From the NCBI RefSeq assembly GCF_021249345.1, contig NZ_CP089588.1, positions 434,001 through 498,000 of the forward strand: a stretch of 64,000 bases of DNA, written 5' to 3'. The position numbers were made by a program, and so were the translations under genes. The notes under the pieces were generated by a model. That model was not told the DNA's origin. It ran no database searches and saw nothing but the letters and a program-made list of their open reading frames with translations. This DNA is from Halobacterium wangiae (GTDB lineage Archaea > Halobacteriota > Halobacteria > Halobacteriales > Halobacteriaceae). Shown here in pieces: positions 43,479-52,505 of the stretch. Position 1 is the first letter of the stretch. Each line of letters starts with the position of its first letter.

Positions 43479-44307
43479 CCACGGACACCCCGCGTTCGAG
43501 GGCGACGAAGAGTGCAGCGGCGGTGAGGTCGGCCGTCGTCCCGGGATTGACGCCGCGCTCGACGAGTTCGTCCGCGAACTCCCGCACCGCCTCCGGGTCG
43601 CCGCCCTGGAGTTCGAGCGCGCGCTCCTGTAGTTCGTCGGCGACGCTCTCGCCGTGTTCCGTGACGACGAGCGTGTCCGGAGCCTCCGCGAGCAACTGGA
43701 GGAACGCGCGCGCCCCGCGGTCGGCGAGCGGGCCGTCGTCGGCCTCGACGCGGGCCGCCGCGCGGAACACCCGCGGGAACCCCTCGACCCACTCGCGGGC
43801 GTTGGCGTCGTGGTCGGCGCCCAGTCCGAGGACGTCGAGGAGAGTGAGTCCGCGCTCGCGGAGGTCGGGAATCGCGTCCGCACCCCGCCGCACGTCCAGC
43901 GCGTCGGCGCCCTCCGGGGGGTCCTGAACGGCGACGTCCGTCTGTTCGAACGCGCGGTAGAACGCCGCGGCGTCGTCGACGGTGGTCGCGTCGACCACCT
44001 CGCTGGCGCGCTCGCGGGTCAACTCGCCGGTGCTGGCGGTGCGCACGAGCGGGACGAGCAGGAGGAGACAGCCGAACTGGGTGTTCGTGCCGGCGGCGTC
44101 GGCCATCCCCGCGACGGCCGTCTCGAACGCCTCGCCGACGGGGCCGTCCTCGGCGGTTTCGAGGCCCGCACGAGCGCCCACCGCGCCCGCGAGGAACTGC
44201 TCGAAGCGGAGGTCCGGGAGGTCGCGCTCGCGGTCGACGTTCCCGGGCTTCGGCGCGCCCGTGACCTCCAGCAGCAACGCGAGTTCGGCGCGCTCGGCGG
44301 GCGTCAC
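43471..44307 (-). CDS. CitG/MdcB-like (triphosphoribosyl-dephospho-CoA synthase family) protein
   Basis: 278 residues from GTG at 44307, which overlaps the TGA of the preceding gene (GTGA). The all-helical CitG fold is shown by LLLEVTGAPKPGNVDRE, AGTNTQFGCLLLLVPLVRT and GVNPGTTADLTAAALFVAL. In bacteria CitG makes the prosthetic-group precursor of citrate lyase from ATP and dephospho-CoA. No citrate or malonate lyase genes are here, and archaeal CitG-like proteins (COG1767) seem to have another, unknown substrate. Gene order with cofD and DUF447 suggests a cofactor-linked role. Confidence 0.85.
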   Translation of the reverse strand: MTPAERAELALLLEVTGAPKPGNVDRERDLPDLRFEQFLAGAVGARAGLETAEDGPVGEAFETAVAGMADAAGTNTQFGCLLLLVPLVRTASTGELTRERASEVVDATTVDDAAAFYRAFEQTDVAVQDPPEGADALDVRRGADAIPDLRERGLTLLDVLGLGADHDANAREWVEGFPRVFRAAARVEADDGPLADRGARAFLQLLAEAPDTLVVTEHGESVADELQERALELQGGDPEAVREFADELVERGVNPGTTADLTAAALFVALERGVSVDG

Positions 44308-45035
44308 AGGAACCACTCCTTCACGGCGGCGTACGTGGAGCGCACCTGTTCGGGGTCGCGGCTCGGCCGCCCGACGCTCACCGCGTCGGCGCCGTACGAG
44401 AAGTACTCGAAGACGTCCTCGCGGGTGCGGACGCCGTTGTTCGCCACGACGAACAGGTCCGTCGCGTCGACCACGTCGCGGACGACGCGCCTGGAGTCCA
44501 TCGCGTCGACGTGGATGGCGTCGGCGCCGGCGCGCTCGACGGCCTTCGCGAGCGTCGGCAGGTGGACGCCGTCGACCTCCGCGCGCACCTTCACGGAGAC
44601 GTCGGCGCCCGTGTCGCTGGCCGCGCCGACCTGTTCACAGAGGCGGTCGGTCTCGCGGAGCAGCGTCTCGCCCGCGCCCGCGGCGCACATCTCGTCCTGC
44701 CGGCAGTGGGCGTTCACCTCCAGCATCGCGTCGTGGGCCGCGCAGACCGCCGCGACCTCCCGGAGCGGTTCGACGCTGGTCGTACGGACGTTCATCCCGG
44801 CCCGCAGGAACGTGTCGTCGAGTTCGGTGAGCTGGTCGTCGACGAACGCCACCGGGTCGTCGGGCAGGAACTCCTCGCGGTCGCGGTCGACCATCGAGCG
44901 GGCCGCCTCCCGGGTCGGTTCGTCGATGGCGATACCGCCGAGGAACGCGCCGCCCGCGGGGTGCGCGCAGGCCGCCGCCCACTCGGCGTCGGACTCGCCG
45001 CTGAGGCTGGCGAGCGCGAGGCGCGGCGCGAACAT
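44304..45035 (-). CDS. Dihydrouridine synthase-like TIM-barrel protein
   Basis: 243 residues from ATG at 45035 (GTG at 45038 also possible; both overlap the cofD TGA). The TIM barrel shows FMN-enzyme traits: FLRAGMNVRTTSVEPLREVA, LEVNAHCRQDEMCAAGAGE, VSVKVRAEVDG (the Lys/Arg pair of Dus), AIHVDAMDS and the phosphate-binding end VANNGVRTREDVFEYFSYGADAVSVGR. The protein is shorter than true tRNA-dihydrouridine synthases (about 300-330) and lacks their tRNA-binding helical domain. It is therefore more likely a small-molecule FMN oxidoreductase within this cofactor gene run. Confidence 0.82.
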   Translation of the reverse strand: MFAPRLALASLSGESDAEWAAACAHPAGGAFLGGIAIDEPTREAARSMVDRDREEFLPDDPVAFVDDQLTELDDTFLRAGMNVRTTSVEPLREVAAVCAAHDAMLEVNAHCRQDEMCAAGAGETLLRETDRLCEQVGAASDTGADVSVKVRAEVDGVHLPTLAKAVERAGADAIHVDAMDSRRVVRDVVDATDLFVVANNGVRTREDVFEYFSYGADAVSVGRPSRDPEQVRSTYAAVKEWFL

Positions 45036-46045
45036 CACGGCACCTCCGCGCCGCCCACTCGTTCTAGCGCTTCCCGGCAGGCGCGGGCCACGCGCTTGGC
45101 GTCCGCCTCGTCGTTCATCTCGGTGTCCGTGCGGACCACCGTACGGTCGAGGTCGGTGCCGTCGGCGTCGTCGAGGACGAAGGCATCCACGAACGGGTAG
45201 GCGTCTGCGACGCCCGCCGTCGAGGGGTCGTAGCCGACCGCGTCCATCAGTTTCCCGGCGGGGCCGGAGAACACCCGGTCCTCGACGAACGGCGAGACGG
45301 CGACCACCGTGGTCGCTTCGAGTGCCTCGCGGACGCCGTCGAGCGCGAGCATCGGCCCGACACTCGTCACCGGGTTCGACGGGCCGATTATCACGGGACC
45401 GTCGCGGATAGCTTCGAGGGCGGGGTCGGCGGCGTCGGCGTCGCCGGCGCCACGGAACTCCACGTCTTCGACTGCTGGTTCGCCACCCTCGGCGACCCAG
45501 AACTCCTGGAAGTGTAGCGGGCCGTCCGGCGTGTGGACGATGCTCGCCACGGGGTCGTCGCTCATCGGTACGAGGTCCACGTCGAGGTCAAACGCGTCCG
45601 CGAGTCGTCGGGTCACCTCGGTGAGCGAGTGGCCCTCGTCGAGGAGGCTGGTGCGGAGGACGTGGACGGCGCGGTCGCGGTCGCCGATGAACATGAACTC
45701 CGAGGCGCCGGAGAACCGCCGCCAGCGCGCGATATCCCGGCCCGCGGTCTGCCCGTCGTCGGCGAGGTAGCGTGGTCGCTGGTCGATGCCCGCAGCGCTC
45801 GCGAGGTCGGTCAGGTAGTCGTGGGTCGTCGACTCGTCGCCCTCGATGCCCCACCACCTCTCGCGGTCCAGCACGTCGCCACCCTCGAAGAGGACGGTGT
45901 CGACGTCGGGGCAGACGAGCAGGCCACCGAGTTCCACGTCGTCGCCGGTGTTCCCGACGACCGTGACGTCGGCCGGGTCGAAGACGTCGTGGCTGCCGGC
46001 GAGCAGTTTCGGGGTGCCCGTCCCCCCGGCGAGGAACGTCGTCAT
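45035..46045 (-). CDS. cofD: 2-phospho-L-lactate transferase (coenzyme F420 biosynthesis)
   Basis: 336 residues from ATG at 46045. The CofD signatures are [15 protein letters not shown] at the start, [35 protein letters not shown] and [17 protein letters not shown]. CofD transfers the phospholactyl (or related) group onto Fo to form F420-0, the deazaflavin hydride carrier. It leads a minus-strand run in which each following gene overlaps the previous one (45035/45038, 44304/44307, 43471/43478). Confidence 0.96.
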   Translation of the reverse strand: MTTFLAGGTGTPKLLAGSHDVFDPADVTVVGNTGDDVELGGLLVCPDVDTVLFEGGDVLDRERWWGIEGDESTTHDYLTDLASAAGIDQRPRYLADDGQTAGRDIARWRRFSGASEFMFIGDRDRAVHVLRTSLLDEGHSLTEVTRRLADAFDLDVDLVPMSDDPVASIVHTPDGPLHFQEFWVAEGGEPAVEDVEFRGAGDADAADPALEAIRDGPVIIGPSNPVTSVGPMLALDGVREALEATTVVAVSPFVEDRVFSGPAGKLMDAVGYDPSTAGVADAYPFVDAFVLDDADGTDLDRTVVRTDTEMNDEADAKRVARACREALERVGGAEVP

Positions 46046-46122
46046 ACCCCTACGTCGACGAGCACTCCGGTAAACCCTTCCGTCACCGGGCGAGGTTGCA
46101 ACAGCCGAGAAAGCGGCGTGGC

Positions 46123-46941
46123 TCAGGCTGAGGCCGAGGTGGTGGTCGCGGAGCCGTCGCTCGTGTTCGCGCGCGCCTCACCGATCCACGCGGGCGGTTC
46201 GACCGTCGTCTCGCCGAGGTCCGTGTACTGCTGGGTAACGGCGATCGACGCCGACTGGCCCTCGGTCTCCAGGCCCAGTTCGTAGCCGAACTGCTTGACG
46301 AGGCCGTCCTCGGTGATGTAGAGGGTGGCGCCGAGGTTCGAGACGTTCTCCGTGTCGAGACCGCTGAAGCCGGGTGCGGACTCGTTCAGGTCCGAGACGC
46401 CGCTGGCCTCGTACACATGTGTGTCCGTGCCGTCGACGGTCTCCGTGCCGACGTACTCGTACTCGAAGGCGTCGACGAAGGAGGCGATCTGTCCGCCCGC
46501 GATCACCGACGCGTTGGCGGTCTGCTGCGGGACGGTGTAGCGGACGTCGCCCGTCGAGAACTCGAAGCGCTGGTAGCCGGAGCCGTTGCCGAAGACGAAC
46601 TGCTCGACGGTGCGGCCCCGCGACTGCTGGACGGAGCTGTACGCGCCGGAGTCGAAGTCGGCCCGGAGCGTGCTCTCCGAGGAGACCGACTGGTTCCCCT
46701 GGCTCTGGTTCGAGGTGGAGACGAGCGTGAACGTGGTCGCGTCCGCGACGACCGACTCGTGGTTCTCGGCCACCGTCGCGCCGTCGAGTGGCGTCTCGTA
46801 GATGGCGTCGCCCGCGTCGCTGGCTGTCGTCCCGTTCGGCGCCGCCTGTGTCGTGGTGCCGTCGCCGCCGCCACCGCCGGCGCTACAGCCGGCGAGGACG
46901 ACGAGCGCTACGACGGCGACCGTGGCAATCGTTCGTCGCAC
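46123..46941 (-). CDS. Haloarchaeal lipoprotein, paralogue 1 (DUF7537-like)
   Basis: 272 residues, GTG start at 46941, TATA-like GGGTTTTCC about 27 nt upstream. Sec-type signal and lipobox [10 protein letters not shown], a Gly/Thr linker, then the hallmark [19 protein letters not shown] shared with the next two genes. The mature domain is beta-rich and resembles outer-membrane LolA/LppX-type folds in layout: [48 protein letters not shown]. It probably sits on the outer face of the membrane and may bind a hydrophobic ligand, but this is inference from fold layout. Confidence 0.8.
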   Translation of the reverse strand: MRRTIATVAVVALVVLAGCSAGGGGGDGTTTQAAPNGTTASDAGDAIYETPLDGATVAENHESVVADATTFTLVSTSNQSQGNQSVSSESTLRADFDSGAYSSVQQSRGRTVEQFVFGNGSGYQRFEFSTGDVRYTVPQQTANASVIAGGQIASFVDAFEYEYVGTETVDGTDTHVYEASGVSDLNESAPGFSGLDTENVSNLGATLYITEDGLVKQFGYELGLETEGQSASIAVTQQYTDLGETTVEPPAWIGEARANTSDGSATTTSASA

Positions 46942-46989
46942 GCCACCACGTTCGCCGAGCGCGCGGAAAACCCCTCCGAAGGTCGCGGG

Positions 46990-47757
46990 TCACTCAGTGG
47001 CGTTGCGCGCGTCCGGAATCCAGCGTGGCGGCGAAACGTCGGTGTCGCCGAGTCTCTGGACGTGCAGGTCGACGCTGGTGAGTTGGGATTCGCCGTCGGA
47101 CTCGAACTGGAGCGTGTAGTCGGCGTGGCGGAGCGTCCCGTCCTCGCGGAACTGCAGGGTTGCCTCGGCACGGTTCACGGTGACGTTCTCTCCCCCGCCG
47201 AGATTCGACGGGTCGAACTCCCCCGAGCGGTCCAGGCTGTCCGCGCGGTAGACGTGGACGCGCTCCCCGTCGACAGCTCTCGTCCCCGCGTAGTCGAACG
47301 TGAACAGCTCGAGAGCGCCCCAGAGGTTCCCACTCGCGTACGTGGTTGCGTTCCCGACGCCGCGTGTGACGCTGTCGTAGGACACCTCGCCCGAGGAGAC
47401 GAACCGGGCGTAGGCAGTCCCGTTGCCGAATCGGTACGTCTGCTGGACGTCCCCCCGGGCCGCCTGGTGTTCGTACACCGCACCGGTGTCGAGGTTCCCG
47501 CGCACCAGGATCTCCCTGCGCACTCGCTCGCTACTCCCGTGCCTCCAGGTCGCGTTCACGTCGACGGTGAACGTCCCGTGGTCCCGGAGGGCGTCGACGT
47601 GAGCGTCGGTCACCGTCTCGGTGTCGAGAGGCGTCTCGTACACCGGTTCGGCTTCGGTGTCGTACGCCGGAGTGGTCGTCGTGTCGCCGCCGCCGCTGCT
47701 ACAGCCGGCGACGACGAGGAGGGCGACCACGGCGAGTGTCACGATCTCTCGTCTCAC
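46990..47757 (-). CDS. Haloarchaeal lipoprotein, paralogue 2 (DUF7537-like)
   Basis: 255 residues, GTG start at 47757 overlapping the TGA of paralogue 3 (GTGA). Signal and lipobox LAVVALLVVAGC, then VYETPLDTETVTDAHVDALRDHGTF, nearly the same as in paralogue 3, and the same succession of strands (VQQTYRFGNGTAYARF, FDYAGTRAVDGERVHVYRA, LHVQRLGDTDVSPPRWI). Closer to paralogue 3 than to paralogue 1. Coupled translation implies roughly equal expression of the two. Confidence 0.8.
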   Translation of the reverse strand: MRREIVTLAVVALLVVAGCSSGGGDTTTTPAYDTEAEPVYETPLDTETVTDAHVDALRDHGTFTVDVNATWRHGSSERVRREILVRGNLDTGAVYEHQAARGDVQQTYRFGNGTAYARFVSSGEVSYDSVTRGVGNATTYASGNLWGALELFTFDYAGTRAVDGERVHVYRADSLDRSGEFDPSNLGGGENVTVNRAEATLQFREDGTLRHADYTLQFESDGESQLTSVDLHVQRLGDTDVSPPRWIPDARNATE

Positions 47758-48548
47758 TGGCCCGAATTCGACGCCCTCTGGGAGGCCGGAGATTGGTCAG
47801 TTCGATTGCGCGCGACCGATACCCATCCCGGTGGCGAGACGTCGGTGTCACCGAGTTTCTCGAAGCGCCAGGTCGTCGAGACGGCGTCCAGTTGGTCACT
47901 GTTCTCGAACGCTACCGTGTACGCCACGCGGCGGAAGGCACCGTCCTCGCGGACGTGCACCGTCGCTTCGGCGTGGTCCACGGTGGCGCTGTCCAGCTGA
48001 CGGACGGAGGGGAACGCGCTCGTATCGACCTCGTCGGGGCCGCTCGCCTGGTAGACGTGGACGCGGTCACCGTCGACGACAGTCGTGCCGGCGTAGTCGA
48101 ACGTGAACACCTCGACGACGAGGAGGCCGCCCTTCGCGTACCCGGTGGCGTTCGTCCGCGCGCCGCCTCGACTGTAGTGCAGTTCGCCGTCGTTCACCAG
48201 TCGGTTGTAGCCGGTCCCGTCCGCGAACTGGTACGTCTGTCGGGTGTCGTCCCTGAACTTCCAGTGTCCGTAGACCGCGCCGCTGTCGAGGTTCGCGCGA
48301 ACGAGCCCCGTTCGCAGCTCTCGGCCGCCGCTGTCCTCCCAGGTCGTGTTCTGGTCGATTGTGAACGTGCCGTGGTCTCGGAGGGCGTCGAGGTGGGCGT
48401 CAGTCACCGTCTCGGCGTCCAGGGGCGTCTCGTAGATCGGTTCGGCGTCGGTGTCGTACTCCGGGGTGGTCGTCGTATCGCCACCACCGCTACAGCCGGC
48501 GGCGACGAGGAGGGCTGCCACGGCGAGCGTGGCGGCAGGGCGTCGCAT
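47754..48548 (-). CDS. Haloarchaeal lipoprotein, paralogue 3 (DUF7537-like)
   Basis: 264 residues from ATG at 48548; the frame extends far upstream only as antisense of the HD gene. Lipobox LLVAAGCSGGG, linker rich in Thr, then IYETPLDAETVTDAHLDALRD and the strand pattern RQTYQFADGTGYNRLV, FDYAGTTVVDGDRVHVYQA, EKLGDTDVSPPGWVSVARN. A short Ser/Gln-rich tail is specific to this copy. TATA-like CTATTTGG about 28 nt upstream. First gene of the three-lipoprotein run. Confidence 0.8.
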   Translation of the reverse strand: MRRPAATLAVAALLVAAGCSGGGDTTTTPEYDTDAEPIYETPLDAETVTDAHLDALRDHGTFTIDQNTTWEDSGGRELRTGLVRANLDSGAVYGHWKFRDDTRQTYQFADGTGYNRLVNDGELHYSRGGARTNATGYAKGGLLVVEVFTFDYAGTTVVDGDRVHVYQASGPDEVDTSAFPSVRQLDSATVDHAEATVHVREDGAFRRVAYTVAFENSDQLDAVSTTWRFEKLGDTDVSPPGWVSVARNRTDQSPASQRASNSGQ

Positions 48549-48600
48549 ACGACGGCGGCTTCGGCGGCGGCCACCAAATAGCCACGGGAGTGAGCCGCGG

Positions 48601-48609
48601 TTTTTTACC
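48601..48609 (+). promoter_or_regulatory. TATA-like box of the HD-domain gene
   Basis: TTTTTTACC is centred 28 nt upstream of the ATG at 48633. Confidence 0.55.
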
Positions 48610-48632
48610 CGAGAACGCCGAATCACGCCCCA

Positions 48633-49859
48633 ATGACGACCATCAAGGACAGCGTCCACGACCACATCGAGGTCACGGGCGTCGCCGCCGACCTGGTGGA
48701 CACCCCGCCCGTCCAGCGCCTCCGCCGCATCAAACAGCTGGGCACCGTCCACCTCGTCTACCCGTCGGCGAACCACACGCGCTTCGAGCACTCCCTGGGC
48801 GTCTACCACCTCGCCGACCGCGCGCTCGACCACGTCGAGATCGGCGGCGTCCAGGCCGAACGCGTGCGCGCCGCGGCCATCCTGCACGACGTCGGTCACA
48901 GCCCGTACAGCCACAACGTCGAGGGCGTCCTCGAACGCCGCACCGGCAAGCGCCACGACGACGTCGACGACCTGCTCACCGACGGTCGGGTCGCCGAGGT
49001 GCTGGAGTCCCACGGGCTCGACCCCGCGAACATCGCCTCGCTCGTGCGTGGCGAGGGCGAACTCGCGCAACTCGTCGCGGGCGAACTCGACGTCGACCGG
49101 ATGGACTACCTCGTGCGGGACGCCCACCACACCGGCGTCCCCTACGGCACCATCGACACGGGTCGGCTGGTGCGAGAGCTGACGTTCATCGACGGCGACC
49201 TGGTGCTCGACGAGGGGAACGTCCAGACCGCCGAGAGCCTGCTGCTGGCGCGCGCGCTGATGAACCCCACCGTCTACAGCCACCACGTCGCGCGCATCAG
49301 CAAGTCGATGCTCCGGCGGGCCACCGAGACGCTCCTGGACACCAGCGAGATTTCTGCCGCTGAACTCCGCCGGATGGACGACTACGAACTCGCAGTGGCG
49401 CTGCGGACCCACGCGGAGACCGCCGAGTTCGGCCGCAGGCTCGCCGACCGCGACCTGTTCAAGCGCGCGGTGTGGGCGGAGATGGGCGACGTCGACGCCG
49501 ACGTCATCGGTGCGGACCACGACGACGTCCGGGCGTTCGAGGCGGACATCGCGGCCGACGCCGGCGTGGCTCCCGAGAACGTCGTCCTCGACGTGCAGGG
49601 CCAGCCGTCGATGCGGGAGTCGACGACCGGTGTGCTCGTCAACGGGGAGGTGCGCCGTCTCGACGAGCAGTCGACGCTCGTGCGCGCCCTCCAGGTCGCC
49701 CAGCGCGAGCAGTGGCGACTCGGCGTCTACGCGCCGGCCGACAGCGTCGAGAGCGTCGGCCAGGCCGCCGAGCGCGTCCTCGGCCTGAAGACGGACGGGG
49801 CGCTCATCAGCGAGGTGAACACCCCCGGTCGGTACGCCTCGCTGGAGGAGTTCGAGTAA
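48633..49859 (+). CDS. HD-domain phosphohydrolase (SAMHD1/dGTPase-like)
   Basis: 408 residues. The H...HD...D metal site is visible: His53 in NHTRFEHSLGVYHLA, His85-Asp86 in AAILHDVGHSPYSH and the distal Asp in GELDVDRMDYLVRDA (about 153-158). This set with TPPVQRLRRIKQLG at the N-terminus defines the SAMHD1-like group that hydrolyses dNTPs to nucleosides plus triphosphate. The C-terminal 150 residues are less conserved and may mediate oligomerisation. It could balance dNTP pools or limit viral replication; the sequence does not separate these. Confidence 0.9.
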   Translation: MTTIKDSVHDHIEVTGVAADLVDTPPVQRLRRIKQLGTVHLVYPSANHTRFEHSLGVYHLADRALDHVEIGGVQAERVRAAAILHDVGHSPYSHNVEGVLERRTGKRHDDVDDLLTDGRVAEVLESHGLDPANIASLVRGEGELAQLVAGELDVDRMDYLVRDAHHTGVPYGTIDTGRLVRELTFIDGDLVLDEGNVQTAESLLLARALMNPTVYSHHVARISKSMLRRATETLLDTSEISAAELRRMDDYELAVALRTHAETAEFGRRLADRDLFKRAVWAEMGDVDADVIGADHDDVRAFEADIAADAGVAPENVVLDVQGQPSMRESTTGVLVNGEVRRLDEQSTLVRALQVAQREQWRLGVYAPADSVESVGQAAERVLGLKTDGALISEVNTPGRYASLEEFE

Positions 49860-49890
49860 GCTTCACGGTGGCGGCCCGACAGTGACACGT

Positions 49891-50907
49891 ATGGAACTCT
49901 CTGGGACGGTCCTCTGGGGGGAGGACTACGAACCAGTACAGGGGACGCTCGTCGTCGACGACGGCGAGATCGTCCGCCTCGACGAGGAGCGAACGGACTC
50001 GACGGACATCGTGTTGCCGGCGTTCGTGAACGCCCACACCCACATCGGCGACTCCATCGCGAAGGAGGCGGGTCGCGGCCTCACGCTGGAGGAACTGGTC
50101 GCGCCGCCGGACGGCCTCAAACACCGGCTGCTCCGCGAGGCCGACCGCTCGGAACTCGTCGAAGCGATGCGCCGGAGCCTCCAGTTCATGGCGGAGACGG
50201 GTACCGCGGCGACCCTCGAGTTCAGGGAGGGTGGTCTGGAGGGCGTCCACGCGATCCGCGAGGCGGCGAAGGGCGTGGGCGTCGAACCGTTCGTGTTCGG
50301 TCGCGGCGACCCGGCGGTCGTCGACGCCGCGGACGGCTACGGCGCGAGCGGCGCGGCGGACGGGGAGTTCGGGCGCGAGCGCAACGCCGCGCGGACCGCT
50401 GGCAAACCGTTCGCCATCCACGCGGGCGAGGTGGACGCCACCGACATCAACCCCGCGCTGGACCTCGACCCGGACATGCTCGTCCACATGGTGCACGCCG
50501 AACAGTTGCACCTCGACCGCGTCGAGGACAACGGCATCCCCGTGGCAGTCTGCCCGCGCTCGAACCTCGTGACGGACGTCGGCCTGCCGCCGGTCCGCGA
50601 GCTGCTCGACCGCACGACGGTGGCGCTGGGCACTGACAACGTGATGACGAACAGTCCGTCGATGTTCCGGGAGATGGAGTTCGTCGCGAAGTGCTGCGAC
50701 GTGGAGGCGCCCGAAGTGCTGGAGATGGCGACGCGGGCGGGCGCGTCGGTGGTCGACGGGAACTACGGCGTCGTCAAGGCCGGCCGGGAGGCCCGCCTGC
50801 TGGTGCTCGACGGCGACTCGCACAACCTCGCCGGCGCCCGCGACGTGGTCCGCGCGGTGGTGCGGCGCGCCGGTTCGAGCGACGTGGAACGCGTCGTGCT
50901 GCCATGA
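49891..50907 (+). CDS. Amidohydrolase-superfamily protein (nucleoside/chlorohydrolase-like)
   Basis: 338 residues from ATG at 49891. Metal and catalytic residues of the SsnA/TRZ branch: FVNAHTHIGD (HxH), IHAGEVDAT with His-x-x-Glu, the later His in LVHMVHAEQLH and the Asp in VALGTDNVMTN. A small beta-sandwich formed by both termini (TVLWGEDYEPVQGTLVVDDGE and ARLLVLDG) completes the fold. The likely chemistry is deamination or hydrolysis of a heterocycle. It follows the HD gene by 31 nt; both could act in nucleotide catabolism. Confidence 0.88.
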   Translation: MELSGTVLWGEDYEPVQGTLVVDDGEIVRLDEERTDSTDIVLPAFVNAHTHIGDSIAKEAGRGLTLEELVAPPDGLKHRLLREADRSELVEAMRRSLQFMAETGTAATLEFREGGLEGVHAIREAAKGVGVEPFVFGRGDPAVVDAADGYGASGAADGEFGRERNAARTAGKPFAIHAGEVDATDINPALDLDPDMLVHMVHAEQLHLDRVEDNGIPVAVCPRSNLVTDVGLPPVRELLDRTTVALGTDNVMTNSPSMFREMEFVAKCCDVEAPEVLEMATRAGASVVDGNYGVVKAGREARLLVLDGDSHNLAGARDVVRAVVRRAGSSDVERVVLP

Positions 50908-50909
50908 AC

Positions 50910-50918
50910 ACTTAACCC
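50910..50918 (+). promoter_or_regulatory. TATA-like box of the uspA-like gene
   Basis: ACTTAACCC is centred about 30 nt upstream of the ATG at 50944. Confidence 0.45.
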
Positions 50919-50943
50919 CCCACCGCGTGAACACGTAGCACAC

Positions 50944-51387
50944 ATGGGTCGCTACGAGCGCATCCTCGTGCCGACCGACGGCTCCGAGGCGACGCGGAGA
51001 GCCGTCGAGCACGGGGTCGGACTGGCCGCCGAACACGGCGCCACGATACACGCGCTGTACGTCGTGAACTCGGCGAACTTCGCGGGCCTCCCGATGGACT
51101 CCTCCTGGGAGAGCGTGGCGGCGATGATGAACGAAGAGGGCACGAGCGCACTCGACGACGTCGAGGCCGTCGCCGACGAGCACGGCGTGACCGTCGAGCG
51201 CGCACTGGTCGACGGCAACCCGAGCCGCGAGATCGTGCGCTACGCGGAGGACGAGGGCTGTGACCTCGTGGTGATGGGGACCCACGGCCGCGGCGGGATC
51301 GACAGGCTCCTGCTCGGCAGCGTCGCAGAGAAGGTCGTCCGCTCCTCCTCGGTGCCGGTGTTGACCGTGCGCGTCGGCGAGGAGTAA
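50944..51387 (+). CDS. Universal stress protein (UspA family)
   Basis: 147 residues, single Usp domain. RILVPTDGSEATRRAVEHG at the N-terminus and the ATP-binding signature G-2x-G-9x-G-S/T in MGTHGRGGIDRLLLGSVAEK place it in the ATP-binding group. Soluble, likely dimeric. Haloarchaea carry dozens of such genes; the specific stress is not evident. It has its own promoter between the amidohydrolase and birA, which is convergent with it. Confidence 0.93.
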   Translation: MGRYERILVPTDGSEATRRAVEHGVGLAAEHGATIHALYVVNSANFAGLPMDSSWESVAAMMNEEGTSALDDVEAVADEHGVTVERALVDGNPSREIVRYAEDEGCDLVVMGTHGRGGIDRLLLGSVAEKVVRSSSVPVLTVRVGEE

Positions 51388-51389
51388 CG

Positions 51390-52337
51390 CTACGCCGAGC
51401 GGAGGTGCTGGCAGTCGCCGGCGTGGACGACCTGCGCGCCGTCCGCCGTGTCGACGACCAGTGCACCGTGTTCGGTCACGTCGACGGCGTCGCCGACGAC
51501 GTCGCCGTCCGCGGTTTCGACGCGGACGCGCTGGCCGATGGTCGCCGCGCGCTCGCGCCACGCGGTCAGGATGTCGTCGGGGTCGTCCCTGAGTGCGGCG
51601 AACCGCTCGAGCAGGCGCTGGACGAACACTCTTCGGGGGACGTCACCCACCTCGGCCCGGACGCTCGTCGCTTCGCCGTCGAGTTCCCCGGGGTCGAGGT
51701 TGACGTTCACCCCGACGCCGACCGCGAGCCACGACACGCGGCTGGCCTCCCCCTCCATCTCCGTGAGGACGCCCGCGAGCTTCGCGCCGCCGCGACCCGA
51801 ACTGTCGCGCTCGTCGGAGACGACGACGTCGTTCGGCCACTTTATCTCGGCGTCGACGCCGGCCTCCCGTGCGGCGTCGGTGACGGCGACGGCCGCCGCG
51901 AGCGTCAGTAGCGGTGCACGGGCCGGCGGTACGTCGGGGCGGAGGAGGAGGCTCGTCCAGACCCCGCCCGCGGGCGAGGACCACTCGCGACCCCTCCGGC
52001 CCTTGCCGCCGGTCTGGCGGTCGGCCAGGACGACCACGTCGCTGGCGCCGTCCGCGGCGAGTTCGCGCGCCCGGTCGTTCGTGCTCGGGAGGGCGTCGTG
52101 GTACTCGACGTCGAAGGGCGCGTCGAGCCCGAACTCGACGGCCGCCGCGCCGTACTCAGGGACGCCCGCGAGCACGTAGCCGTCCGCGACGCTGTCGACG
52201 ACGAAGCCGGCGTCGCGGAGCGCTTCGACGTGCTTCCAGACGGCCGTGCGGGAGACCTCGAGGCGCTCGGCGAGCGCCGGGCCGGTGACCGGACCGTCGT
52301 CGAGGGCAGCGAGGACGGCGCGACGCGTCTCGTTCAT
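51390..52337 (-). CDS. birA: Bifunctional biotin-protein ligase/repressor BirA
   Basis: 315 residues from ATG at 52337. An N-terminal winged helix (VTGPALAERLEVSRTAVWKHVEALRD region) is followed by the ligase core with the biotinyl-AMP loop GGKGRRGREWSS, KWPNDVVV and VGVGVNVNLDP, and a C-terminal SH3-like domain (IGQRVRVETADGDVVGDAVD). It activates biotin with ATP and attaches it to the BCCP lysine. The only obvious target here is the biotin-carrying carboxylase subunit at 55179-57005. The DNA-binding domain suggests it may also repress biotin or carboxylase genes. Confidence 0.95.
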   Translation of the reverse strand: MNETRRAVLAALDDGPVTGPALAERLEVSRTAVWKHVEALRDAGFVVDSVADGYVLAGVPEYGAAAVEFGLDAPFDVEYHDALPSTNDRARELAADGASDVVVLADRQTGGKGRRGREWSSPAGGVWTSLLLRPDVPPARAPLLTLAAAVAVTDAAREAGVDAEIKWPNDVVVSDERDSSGRGGAKLAGVLTEMEGEASRVSWLAVGVGVNVNLDPGELDGEATSVRAEVGDVPRRVFVQRLLERFAALRDDPDDILTAWRERAATIGQRVRVETADGDVVGDAVDVTEHGALVVDTADGAQVVHAGDCQHLRSA

Positions 52338-52495
52338 CGCCCGGAGGTTGCTCGTGCGTCGGCAAAAACCTCCCTGTCGAGGGTGAAATCCGTTCACAAT
52401 GCCCTCGTCGGGGGGTAGAGCACCTCCGAAGTTGATTTCGGCGTTTGATTCGGGAATTTTACGGATATTTTCTATCTGTTATCTTCAAATAGATT

Positions 52496-52505
52496 CAATA
52501 TATTG
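52496..52505 (+). promoter_or_regulatory. TATA box (CAATATATTG) of the twin-peptide genes in an AT-rich island
   Basis: The palindromic CAATATATTG is centred 27.5 nt upstream of the first peptide ATG (52528), giving a leaderless mRNA. It lies at the end of a strikingly AT-rich stretch (about 52430-52505) that contrasts with the G+C-rich surroundings. Confidence 0.65.

Noticed and set aside
44304-45035. Genuine tRNA-dihydrouridine synthase
   Set aside because: The protein is about 80 residues shorter than Dus enzymes and lacks their C-terminal helical tRNA-binding domain; gene context points to cofactor metabolism.
46123-48548. Recent tandem gene duplication by an insertion element
   Set aside because: The three lipoproteins are diverged and no direct repeats, inverted ends or transposase are present; older paralogy is the simpler reading.
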